A DNA stretch of 17,317 nt, taken from positions 1 to 17,317 of the forward strand of contig JAQBXG010000009.1 in NCBI GenBank assembly GCA_027625125.1. The letters run 5' to 3'. Source of the DNA: Pseudomonadota bacterium (lineage in GTDB: Bacteria > Pseudomonadota > Alphaproteobacteria > UBA2966 > CAIVPW01). The position numbers and the translations under genes are program-made. Shown in pieces: positions 1 through 6,783 of this stretch (position 1 is its first letter; each line of letters opens with the position of its first letter). Under the pieces are notes generated by a model. The model was not told where the DNA came from. It ran no database searches and saw nothing but the letters and a program-made list of their open reading frames with translations.

Positions 1-1206
1 GGCGGAAACCGCCTGCGCGGCGCGTTCCGGCACATGGCTTTCCCGTACCCCCAGGCGGGTCACGGCGTCGTCTCCCAGCCGATTGGCCAGGCGGTCCACC
101 AGCGGCGCCAGTGCCGCCTCTTCCTCCGCTGCCGATTGCCGAATTTTCCGCAACGCCAACTGCGCGGGCCCCAGCGGCTCGATGGCCTCCGCCGACAACG
201 TCATCACTTCGATCCGCTCGCCCAGATCGATATCCTCCAGGCGCCCGGCGAACAGATGCGCCAGGTGTTCGGCATTCCGCACCGGACGGCTGGTGCCGAT
301 ACGCGCCCGCCCGACGCTGCCGTCGGTGCGGAACAGGGCAAGGTCCAGCCGCCGCACCCCCGCGCGGTCGCGTTCCAACCGCCGGCACAGACGCGACAGC
401 AAGACCTCGAGGCCGCCGCGCACATCGTCCAGCCGCCCTACCGGCTCGGCCGGCTCCAGCCGTTCGCGCCGCACCGGTGGCGGCAACAACGGCGAAATCG
501 GCTCGCCTCTGTCTCCCAGCGCCTGGTCCAGTCTCTTGGCCAGCCCTTCGCCGAAGCGCGCCGCCAATGGCGCGCGCGGAACCCCGGCCAGGTCGCCGAT
601 CCGGCGCAGTCCCAGGCTTCCCAGCCCCTCGGCCACCGCCACCGAAAGCCGCAACGCCGCCACCGGCAAGTCCGCCAGCGCCGCCGCCGCGCCGCCCACG
701 GAAACCACTCGCACCGGGTCGCCGCCGAACCGCGCCACCGCCCATGCCGCCCCGGGGGTATCGGCAATCGCTGCCCGGGCCGAAAATCCCAACGCCTCGA
801 TCCGCGTCACCAGAGTCTTCAACAACGCTTCCTCGCCCCCGAACAGATGGCTGCATCCCGTAACGTCAAGCCATACCCCGCCGCCCTCGGCGCCGGAAGC
901 GTTCGCCTCCGGCGCGGTCCACGGCGTAAACCCGCCGCACCATTCCGCCAGGGCGGTCAGTGCACGGGAATCGGCAACCGGCTCGACGGCGCGAACCTCC
1001 AGCCCAGGCACCATCGCGCGGGCATCGGCCAACGGCAGATTGGGGACAATGCCCGCGGCCTGGGCGCGCAAATTGACCGCCGCGACCCGCAGTCCCCCTT
1101 GGGTCGCGAGCGCGGTAACAAACGGCCTAACCCGCCATTTGCGTTCTTTGCGGCCCAGCCGGTCCGTCGCGAACGTCGGCAGCCACAGTGAAATCACCCG
1201 TCGCAT
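1..1206 (-). CDS. imuB: ImuB, Y-family polymerase-like translesion protein (3' end beyond window)
   Basis: The frame is open from an ATG at 1206 to the left edge with no stop, giving 402 residues of a protein usually somewhat over 500 long. It begins MRRVISLWLPTFATDRL and contains LDVTGCSHLFGGE (about residues 113-125), both typical of ImuB. The N-terminal metal-binding aspartates of active Y-family polymerases are absent, because the first strand reads SLWLPTFATD. This fits the known role of ImuB as a non-catalytic adaptor that binds the beta clamp and brings DnaE2 and ImuA to damaged DNA. Residues about 195-225 (LGLRRIGDLAGVPRAPLAAR) resemble the helix-hairpin-helix part of the fold. The start lies 80 bases inside the end of imuA, so the two are probably translationally coupled and share the SOS promoter. 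The beta-clamp motif and any dnaE2 gene would lie outside the window. Identification is firm. Confidence 0.93.
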   Translation of the reverse strand, partial: MRRVISLWLPTFATDRLGRKERKWRVRPFVTALATQGGLRVAAVNLRAQAAGIVPNLPLADARAMVPGLEVRAVEPVADSRALTALAEWCGGFTPWTAPEANASGAEGGGVWLDVTGCSHLFGGEEALLKTLVTRIEALGFSARAAIADTPGAAWAVARFGGDPVRVVSVGGAAAALADLPVAALRLSVAVAEGLGSLGLRRIGDLAGVPRAPLAARFGEGLAKRLDQALGDRGEPISPLLPPPVRRERLEPAEPVGRLDDVRGGLEVLLSRLCRRLERDRAGVRRLDLALFRTDGSVGRARIGTSRPVRNAEHLAHLFAGRLEDIDLGERIEVMTLSAEAIEPLGPAQLALRKIRQSAAEEEAALAPLVDRLANRLGDDAVTRLGVRESHVPERAAQAVSA

Positions 1207-1867
1207 TCCGCCACTCCAGTGTCCAGCGCCCCGGCGCTCCGCCCCGGCAGTGAACCAATTCCACCTCCCATCGCGGCCCGTCGCTCCATAGTCCCGTACC
1301 GGGTGGCGCTCCCGGCCGCGACCGCACGCCCCAGCGGATCACCGCGGCCGTCGCCGCCGTGCTCTCCCGCGGACGCAACAACAGCGCCGTAACCCCGGAA
1401 GCCTCGGCCGCCAATTGCAGACGGCGGCTGGCCGTAAATCCGGCCTCCGCCACTTCCGCCACCACCGCGGCCAGGCCCGGTTGCCGCAACTCCTCCTCCA
1501 TGGCCCACAACACCCCGGCGGCGTCCTTCGCCTGCGCCAGCAGCAACCGCCGTGGCGCAAGCCCCAACCGCCGCAGCCCGGGCGCATACAGGCCGCCGCG
1601 CTCGCGGTCACTCCCCGCCCGCCGGCACCACAACACCGGCGCGCGGGAATCAGGCAGCCGCGCCACAAGCGCGGTCAGAAACGCGGTGGCGCTGGCGGCA
1701 TCGCCGGCGGTTTCCATCACCTCATGCAGGCATCCCAGCGGCAGCCCCCGCCATGGCAGGGCATCGTCCAGACCCGCCGCCAGCGAGGCCGTCCGCCTGC
1801 GCCGCGGCGGGGCCTCGATTGCGCGGATTCGCGCCCGCAATTGCTCAACCATGGCGGTTTGGGTCAC
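1127..1867 (-). CDS. imuA: ImuA, RecA/SulA-like protein of the SOS mutagenesis cassette
   Basis: This 246-residue protein is encoded directly before imuB and overlaps it. It has the features of alphaproteobacterial ImuA: a charged N-terminal helix (VEQLRARIRAIE), LPLGCLHEVM around residues 42-51 where RecA-type proteins lead into the core, a Rec-like core (LVARLPDSRAPVLWCRR, then LGLAPRRLLLAQAKDAAGVLWAMEE), and the C-terminal WRNATGDFTVAADVRD segment common near the end of the family. In Caulobacter and mycobacterial-type cassettes ImuA (or ImuA') works with ImuB and DnaE2 in error-prone bypass after DNA damage. I chose the GTG at 1867 because CGGAG sits seven bases before it; the ATG at 1852 has no ribosome-binding site. 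Transcription should come from the LexA-controlled promoter at 1929-1957. Confidence 0.92.
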   Translation of the reverse strand: MTQTAMVEQLRARIRAIEAPPRRRRTASLAAGLDDALPWRGLPLGCLHEVMETAGDAASATAFLTALVARLPDSRAPVLWCRRAGSDRERGGLYAPGLRRLGLAPRRLLLAQAKDAAGVLWAMEEELRQPGLAAVVAEVAEAGFTASRRLQLAAEASGVTALLLRPRESTAATAAVIRWGVRSRPGAPPGTGLWSDGPRWEVELVHCRGGAPGRWTLEWRNATGDFTVAADVRDGPAGPQRTQMAG

Positions 1868-1917
1868 GCAGACGCTCCGGTGTTCTGTCGTCGCCTGTTT
1901 CTGCGACCTGATTCAAT

Positions 1918-1932
1918 GTTCCTGTTTTGTTC
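1918..1932 (-). promoter_or_regulatory. LexA operator (SOS box) of imuA-imuB
   Basis: On the minus strand the sequence reads GAAC-AAAACAG-GAAC, a perfect match to the alphaproteobacterial LexA direct repeat GAAC-N7-GAAC (GTTC-N7-GTTC on plus). It begins inside the proposed -10 element and ends 50 bases before the imuA GTG, so bound LexA would block RNA polymerase. Such boxes are the established regulators of imuA-imuB-dnaE2 cassettes in this class. Confidence 0.88.
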
Positions 1933-1957
1933 TATTTTGACTCCCCTCCGGAGTCAA
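1929..1957 (-). promoter_or_regulatory. Sigma-70-like promoter of imuA-imuB
   Basis: On the minus strand TTGACT (1957-1952, 5 of 6 consensus) and TAGAAC (1934-1929, 4 of 6) are separated by 17 bases. The last four bases of the -10 are the first GAAC of the LexA box. The -35 overlaps the TGA stop of the upstream receiver gene. Position and operator overlap make this a convincing SOS promoter, though the start site is inferred. Confidence 0.6.
1937..1957. other. Perfect 8-bp inverted repeat over the receiver stop codon and imuA -35
   Basis: TTGACTCC and GGAGTCAA flank a five-base spacer. In the receiver mRNA this hairpin would include the stop codon, but no U-run follows (the next bases are AATAGAAC), so it is a poor intrinsic terminator. 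One arm carries the TTGACT -35 hexamer of the imuA promoter. It may also be a coincidence of a GC-rich sequence or a second protein-binding palindrome. Confidence 0.4.
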
Positions 1958-2331
1958 GCCGGGTTTGCCTCGTCCAGCGCCTCCCGCACCGCCGTCAGCA
2001 ATTCCACCCGTCCAAACGGCTTCTGCAGCGTGCGCCACGCACCCAGCCGCAGCGCCGCCTTCAGAAAGCTGCCGCTACCGGCACTGCCCCCCGACATCGC
2101 GATGATCGGCAGGTCGGGAAACTCCCGGCGCAACTCGATGATCGTCTCCACCCCTTCCTGTTCCGGCATGAGGATGTCGGTAATGACGAGATTCGGAACC
2201 TCGCTCCGCACCGCCTGCAAACCCTCCCTGCCGTTCGCCGCCTCCACCACCTCGTGGCCATCGGCCACCAGAAAGCGCACGACCACCCCGCGCAACTCCC
2301 GTTCATCGTCGATCACAAGAATCCGGGCCAT
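1954..2331 (-). CDS. Single-domain response regulator (CheY-like receiver)
   Basis: This 125-residue protein is a lone receiver domain with no output domain. The phosphorylation machinery is complete: acidic pair D8/D9 (LVIDDE), phosphoacceptor D52 (VITDILMP), switch S80 (IIAMSGG) and K104 (LQKPFG). The start is the ATG at 2331 beginning MARILVIDDE; longer readings back to 2478 would add a sequence unlike the family and run into cysQ. A GTGAG lies six bases upstream. No histidine kinase is in the window, so the partner is unknown. The gene is transcribed in the same direction as imuA, 86 bases before its start, but the intervening SOS promoter suggests separate control. Receivers of this kind often relay phosphate or regulate by protein contact; the target cannot be deduced here. 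Confidence 0.9.
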   Translation of the reverse strand: MARILVIDDERELRGVVVRFLVADGHEVVEAANGREGLQAVRSEVPNLVITDILMPEQEGVETIIELRREFPDLPIIAMSGGSAGSGSFLKAALRLGAWRTLQKPFGRVELLTAVREALDEANPA

Positions 2332-2432
2332 ACCAAACTCACAACTGAACTCCGGCGCGAACACCGGCAGCAATCCTACACCGCCGGCTTGACCCGGCAG
2401 AACGGGGATGATCCACTCCGCCGAACGCGCCG

Positions 2433-3218
2433 GTGGCACCCTTGCACGACCTTCCCCTCGAATCCCTCGCCACCGCAATCCGCGACATCGCGATTCTCGC
2501 CGGACAGGAGATCCTGGCCGTTTACGACAGCGCGTTCGCGGTTCGCGACAAAGCCGACAAGTCCCCGGTCACTGCCGCCGACGAATCCGCCGAGCGCCTG
2601 ATCCTGCAACGCCTCGCCCGCCTCACTCCGGCGCTACCGGTGCTGGCGGAGGAAAGCTTCGCTGCCGGCAAGGTCCCGGACATCGGCTCCGGACCCTTCT
2701 GGGCCGTTGACCCCCTCGACGGCACCAAGGAGTTCGTCAGCCGCAACGGCGAGTTCACCGTAAACATCGCCCTCGTCGTCAACGGCGCGCCGCTGATCGG
2801 TGTCGTCCACGCGCCGGCACGGCGGCGCCTCTACCTTGCCGCCGCCCCCGGCAGCGTCACCGCCGAAATCGATGGCGGCCCGCCCCACGCGATTGCGGCG
2901 CGAACCTTCGACCCGGACGGACTGGTGGTCGTCGCCAGTCGCTCGCATCGGGATGCCGCCACCGACGCCTACCTCGACACATTGCGCGTTTCGTCGCTCA
3001 CGTCCGCCGGCAGCTCGCTGAAGTTCTGTGTAATTGCCGACGGCGAGGCGGACATCTACCCGCGCTTCGGCCCGACGATGGAATGGGACACGGCGGCCGG
3101 CCATGCGGTCCTCGCCGCCGCCGGCGGTTCGGTCAAGACCGTCGACGGCGAGTCGCTCAAATACGGCAAACCCGGATTCCGCAATCCGGGTTTCATCGCC
3201 CGCGGTCGCGAGCCTTAG
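2433..3218 (+). CDS. cysQ: 3'(2'),5'-bisphosphate nucleotidase CysQ
   Basis: This 261-residue enzyme belongs to the inositol monophosphatase superfamily. CysQ hydrolyses 3'-phosphoadenosine 5'-phosphate (PAP) to AMP and phosphate, clearing the by-product of sulfate assimilation. Metal-binding motifs are all visible: EES at 73-75, DPLDGT at 93-98 and WDTAAGHAV at 218-226. DPLDGTKEF is the version typical of CysQ rather than of inositol monophosphatases. The start is the GTG at 2433, without a clear Shine-Dalgarno sequence; an in-frame TTG follows at 2442. A TTGACC at 2389-2394 could be a -35, but no good -10 follows. The gene diverges from the receiver gene across about 100 bases and its stop overlaps the stop of the convergent pyrC by four bases. 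No other sulfate assimilation gene is nearby. Confidence 0.9.
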   Translation: MAPLHDLPLESLATAIRDIAILAGQEILAVYDSAFAVRDKADKSPVTAADESAERLILQRLARLTPALPVLAEESFAAGKVPDIGSGPFWAVDPLDGTKEFVSRNGEFTVNIALVVNGAPLIGVVHAPARRRLYLAAAPGSVTAEIDGGPPHAIAARTFDPDGLVVVASRSHRDAATDAYLDTLRVSSLTSAGSSLKFCVIADGEADIYPRFGPTMEWDTAAGHAVLAAAGGSVKTVDGESLKYGKPGFRNPGFIARGREP

Positions 3219-4552
3219 ACCCGCCGCCCTTCAAAAAACCTGAGCGGTTGACCGGCGGGAGCGCCCAGCGCTTGGTCGTCGCGCATCACCGCGGTTCCCG
3301 CCAGCATTGTCATCACCGGCCATCCGGTTACCGTAATGCCGTCGAACGGTGTCCAGCCGCACCGGCTCGCGATCCAGCCGTCGCTGATCTCCCGCCGGGC
3401 CTGCAGGTCGACGATCGTCAGGTCGGCGTCAAAGCCCACCGCGATCCGTCCCTTTCCGACCAGCCCAAAGATGCGCGCCGCCCCGGCGCTGGTCAGGTCG
3501 ACAAGTCGCTGCAACGACAAACGCCCCGCGGCGCAATGATCCAGCAAAATGGGCAGCAACGTCTGCACGCCCGGCATGCCCGAAGGCGTACCCGGATACT
3601 CGGCGCTCTTTTCCGCCAACGTGTGCGGCGCATGGTCGGACCCGACAACGTCGACGACGCCGTTGGCGATACCGGTCCACAGTCCGGCGCGGTGACGACC
3701 GTCGCGAATCGGCGGGTTCATCTGGGCGCGGGTCCCCAGCCGGTCGTAACAATCCGGGGCCTCCAGAGTCAGATGCTGCGGTGTCACCTCCACCGTCGCC
3801 AGTGCCTTGTGCTCGCCCAACAGAGTGATTTCGTCTGCCGTCGTCACATGCAGCACATGCACCCGGCGTCCGGTTTCCGCCGACAACGCCAGCAACCGGC
3901 GCGTGGCGCGGATCGCCGTTTCCGCGTCGCGCCATTCCGGGTGGGCGTGCACATCGCGCGCTTCCTCGGCGATCCGGCGTCGCTCCACAAGCCGCCTTTC
4001 GTCCTCGGAGTGAATCGCCATCCGCCGCGTGCCCGAACGCATCACCCGCCGCAACGTCTCGTCATCCGCGACCAGCAGCCCGCCGGTGGAAGATCCCATG
4101 AACACCTTGACTCCGGCGCAACCGGCCGCGCGCTCCAGCTCTCCCAGCTCGTCGGCGTTCTCGGACGTCGCTCCGACATAGAAGGCATGATTGCACCACG
4201 CCCGACCGGCGGCGCGTGACAGTTTGTCCGCAAGCGCGGCCGCCGAAGTCGTCGGCGGCGCCGTGTTCGGCATCTCGAACACCGCTGTCACGCCGCCCAG
4301 AATCGCGGCGCGGGTGCCGGACTCCAGGTCCTCTTTTTGTTCACCGCCCGGCTCGCGGAAATGCACCTGGGTGTCGATGACTCCGGGCAAGACGTGCAGT
4401 CCGGCGGCCTCGATCACCTCGCCGCCGGCATCCCGGCCAATCTCGCCGATCGCGGCGATGCGCCCGTCCCGGATGCCGATATCCGCACGAACCCCGCCGC
4501 CCGGGGTCACGCACGTCCCGCCCCGGATCACGACATCGAACGTCGCGATCAT
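3215..4552 (-). CDS. pyrC: Dihydroorotase-family amidohydrolase (PyrC type I)
   Basis: The protein has 445 residues, the usual length of type I dihydroorotases, which close carbamoyl-aspartate to dihydroorotate in pyrimidine synthesis. Visible family landmarks are DTQVHFREPG (60-69), MPNT (94-97), the lysine expected to be carboxylated K149 (GVKVFMGSS), H181 (IHSED), H235 (VLHVTT) and D306 (GSDHAPHT). The first metal-binding His of the usual HxH is replaced by Q62, leaving only H64. I recall the same Gln in other alphaproteobacterial proteins annotated as dihydroorotase, so it may mark a subfamily; catalytic activity is therefore not certain. The ATG at 4552 overlaps the TGA of the preceding glycosyltransferase as ATGA, which fixes the start. 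It is the last gene of a three-gene minus-strand operon and ends four bases inside the convergent cysQ. Confidence 0.88.
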   Translation of the reverse strand: MIATFDVVIRGGTCVTPGGGVRADIGIRDGRIAAIGEIGRDAGGEVIEAAGLHVLPGVIDTQVHFREPGGEQKEDLESGTRAAILGGVTAVFEMPNTAPPTTSAAALADKLSRAAGRAWCNHAFYVGATSENADELGELERAAGCAGVKVFMGSSTGGLLVADDETLRRVMRSGTRRMAIHSEDERRLVERRRIAEEARDVHAHPEWRDAETAIRATRRLLALSAETGRRVHVLHVTTADEITLLGEHKALATVEVTPQHLTLEAPDCYDRLGTRAQMNPPIRDGRHRAGLWTGIANGVVDVVGSDHAPHTLAEKSAEYPGTPSGMPGVQTLLPILLDHCAAGRLSLQRLVDLTSAGAARIFGLVGKGRIAVGFDADLTIVDLQARREISDGWIASRCGWTPFDGITVTGWPVMTMLAGTAVMRDDQALGAPAGQPLRFFEGRRV

Positions 4553-5580
4553 GCGCCTTCCCCGAGTTGCCGATAGAACTCCAGATATCGCTTCACCACA
4601 GCCTCCTCGGTGAAGCTTTCCCGCCATGCATCATGTCCGGCATTTGCCAACGAATTCGCCACATCCGGATCCTCCAGCACGCCGCGAATTGCATCCGCGA
4701 GCGCCGAAGAATTGTCGATCGGCACCACCAGCCCGTCGACGCCGTCGCGGACCAGCCCCAACGGTCCGGCGGCAGCGGCGACCACCAGCGGTTTCCGCGC
4801 CGCCCATGCCTCGGTCATCACAGTGCCGAACGGCTCGTACCGCGACGGCATCGCAACCACATCCGCGGCGGAAAACAGCGCCTCGCGGTCGTTCCGCCAC
4901 CCCAGGAAGCGCACGCGGTCCTCCAGCCCCAATTCCCGCGATTGCCGTTGCAGCGCCGCCCACAGCGGCCCGTCGCCGGCCAGCCAAAGCCATGTGCCGG
5001 GAAGCAGCTTCATCGCCTGCAGCAAAATATCGAACGCTTTCTTTTCATGCAGCCGCCCCAGCGCCACGACCAGCGGCACATCCGGCGGCGTGTCCAGAGA
5101 TTCCCGTGGAACCGGACTCGCGTCCGCGTGGGGCGCGAACGTTGGCACATAGTGTGATCGCGCCGCCGGCCAGCCGCCTTCCTCGCGCAGGAACCGGACA
5201 ATGTCAGGGGTCACCGCAACCGTATGGTCGCACGCCCGAAAGTATTTCGGATCATAGTATCCGCCCAGCCACCCGACATGAACAAACGCACCGCGCGGAC
5301 AATGCCGGGTGGCGCGGTTCATCCAGGTCTGGACGATATCCGGCTTCCAGTCGCGAATCGCCCGCGCCAGGGCCGGACGGGTAGACCAGTCCAGACGGCC
5401 GCCGAACGGCAATGTCAATGGGTCCAGACCAGCGTCGCGCAACACGCCGACCAGCGCCGCGTGGGGCCGCACCGCGACCCGCTGTTCGAGTCCGGCCCGC
5501 GAAAGCGCCGGTACCAGATCGGCGAAAAAAGTCTCGGCGCCGCCCGTGGCGGCGCCGCCCATGATCTGCAATACCCGCAA
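4549..5580 (-). CDS. GT4-family glycosyltransferase
   Basis: This 343-residue protein has the two-Rossmann GT-B layout of GT4 enzymes, which transfer a sugar from an activated nucleotide donor. The N-terminal half begins VLQIMGGAATGGAETFF, with the glycine-rich GGAE loop at 13-16. The C-terminal half has GRLHEKKAFDILLQA (175-189), LAGDGP (200-205), VRFLGW (223-228) and an E-x7-E motif in YEPFGTVMTEAWA (E249 and E257). No membrane segment is seen, so it probably works on the cytoplasmic face. The start is a TTG at 5580, four bases after the stop of the upstream family 9 glycosyltransferase; it gives the expected MRVLQIMGG N-terminus and no better ATG exists upstream. Pairing with a heptosyltransferase-like gene suggests lipopolysaccharide core or another surface glycan. 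The exact donor and acceptor are unknown. Confidence 0.87.
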   Translation of the reverse strand: MRVLQIMGGAATGGAETFFADLVPALSRAGLEQRVAVRPHAALVGVLRDAGLDPLTLPFGGRLDWSTRPALARAIRDWKPDIVQTWMNRATRHCPRGAFVHVGWLGGYYDPKYFRACDHTVAVTPDIVRFLREEGGWPAARSHYVPTFAPHADASPVPRESLDTPPDVPLVVALGRLHEKKAFDILLQAMKLLPGTWLWLAGDGPLWAALQRQSRELGLEDRVRFLGWRNDREALFSAADVVAMPSRYEPFGTVMTEAWAARKPLVVAAAAGPLGLVRDGVDGLVVPIDNSSALADAIRGVLEDPDVANSLANAGHDAWRESFTEEAVVKRYLEFYRQLGEGA

Positions 5581-5584
5581 CGGC

Positions 5585-6571
5585 CTAGCGACCGGCTTGA
5601 GCCGCCGACGATATTTCCTGCGGGTGGAACGAACGCCACAGATCGACCGCAGCCGCCTCGACGCTATCGACGCTCAGGGAATCCATCAGGCTGTCATGCC
5701 GCTGCGGATGGAACTCGGGCATCTTCGACAACACCGCATAACTGGCAGCGGTCCGCACGACCGCACAGTGATCCCCCCATGGCGCGTACAGGTCGTCACG
5801 GCTTGGACCGAACAACCCCAGCGTCGGGATATAGACCGCAGCCGCAAGATGCATCAGCCCGGAATCGTTGCCGATGAACATCGAACATTCCTGCAGGCAT
5901 GCGGCGGCGGTCAGAATATCGCACCGCCCGACCAGGTCGATGCGCCGCTGGCGCGGAATGCGCTCCACCAGCGGCAGCGCCTCCTCACGCTCGGATTGCG
6001 CACCGAACACCGCGATCCGGGCGCCGTCGAGCGCCGCACCCGCCGCCGTCAGGCGCAACACGACCTCGGCGAATTTTCCGGCCGCCCATTGCTTGCCGCC
6101 CCAATTGGCGGTCGGCCCGACCGCCAGTACGGGACCGCCCTGCGGAATCAGGGCCTTTGCTTTTGTCACCTGTCGCTCGCCGAACCAAAGTCCCGGCGCG
6201 GCGGGTTCCTCCAGCCCGAAAAACTGTGAGAGCTGGGCGACACGGTGCACATCGTCGTCCTTCGGGCGATAGACCCGACGCTTCCGCGCCCACAGGAAAT
6301 ACGACAGCGCCGACGCCCGCAAATCAACGACCAGGTCCCACCGCGTCCAGCGCACCTGCCGCCACAGCTTGCGCCAATGCCGCGAGCGCGGCTCCTTCTC
6401 GAATGGAAGCAATTGCTCCAGATTCGGCGTTTCCGTGAACAGCGCCGCCGCCTCGGGTCCACACGCCAGCGTCAAACGCAACTCCGGGTACTGGCGAATC
6501 AGGTGGTTGATCAGGCCGGTCGACAGCACCGCGTCGCCGATCCGGTTGGAGGTAATGAAGAGTACCCGCAT
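5585..6571 (-). CDS. Glycosyltransferase family 9 (heptosyltransferase-like)
   Basis: This 328-residue protein resembles ADP-heptose:LPS heptosyltransferases. It starts MRVLFITSNRIGDAVLSTGL, where the D13 of IGDAVL matches the catalytic-base position of WaaC. Later it has AVGPTANWGGKQWAAGKFAEV (150-170) and GNDSGLMHLAAA (234-245), the nucleotide-sugar binding motif of the family. It would transfer a sugar, probably a heptose, to a lipid A-core acceptor at the inner membrane. The ATG at 6571 has AGGGAG six bases upstream. It is the first gene of the operon with the GT4 glycosyltransferase (four bases between stop and start) and pyrC. A promoter candidate lies at 6697-6725, giving a leader of about 120 bases with a strong hairpin. 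Whether the substrate is really heptose cannot be read from the sequence. Confidence 0.88.
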   Translation of the reverse strand: MRVLFITSNRIGDAVLSTGLINHLIRQYPELRLTLACGPEAAALFTETPNLEQLLPFEKEPRSRHWRKLWRQVRWTRWDLVVDLRASALSYFLWARKRRVYRPKDDDVHRVAQLSQFFGLEEPAAPGLWFGERQVTKAKALIPQGGPVLAVGPTANWGGKQWAAGKFAEVVLRLTAAGAALDGARIAVFGAQSEREEALPLVERIPRQRRIDLVGRCDILTAAACLQECSMFIGNDSGLMHLAAAVYIPTLGLFGPSRDDLYAPWGDHCAVVRTAASYAVLSKMPEFHPQRHDSLMDSLSVDSVEAAAVDLWRSFHPQEISSAAQAGR

Positions 6572-6636
6572 CCCGCGCTCCCTGCGCTTGCCCGTACGCC
6601 TCCCGACCTCGACTTCCGCGCATCACCGGCGCCACC

Positions 6637-6660
6637 GGCGGCGCAACCGAATGCGCCGCC
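6637..6660. other. Strong hairpin in the 6572-6783 intergenic region
   Basis: GGCGGCGC and GCGCCGCC form a perfect eight-pair stem around an eight-base loop (AACCGAAT). A further CC/GG pair can form outside a bulged C. No T-run follows on either strand, so it is not an ordinary intrinsic terminator. It lies in the predicted leader of the glycosyltransferase operon, about 65 bases before its start. The remainder of this 212-base divergent region holds only the promoter candidate at 6697-6725. Confidence 0.5.
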
Positions 6661-6696
6661 CGGAATCGCCCATCACCAAGCCCGGCGCACTGCGCG

Positions 6697-6725
6697 GTTA
6701 TACGCTGCTTCGGGACAGCTTCCAA
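6697..6725 (-). promoter_or_regulatory. Candidate sigma-70 promoter of the glycosyltransferase/pyrC operon
   Basis: On the minus strand TTGGAA (6725-6720) and TATAAC (6702-6697, 5 of 6 consensus) are 17 bases apart. The -10 is good and the -35 is moderate. It sits in the only sizeable intergenic gap and points towards the family 9 glycosyltransferase. Confidence 0.42.
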
Positions 6726-6783
6726 GGGGGCGATGCGGCGCAATGCCTTGCTTTGCCCCTGTGCCGGAGCTAGTTGATATCGT

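Noticed and set aside
34..1291. Two long plus-strand open frames opposite imuB
   Set aside because: The composition is dominated by Arg, Pro and Ala without motifs. The opposite strand reads as ImuB throughout.
3083..4219. 378-codon plus-strand open frame opposite pyrC
   Set aside because: No recognisable domain, and it conflicts with the well-conserved dihydroorotase reading.
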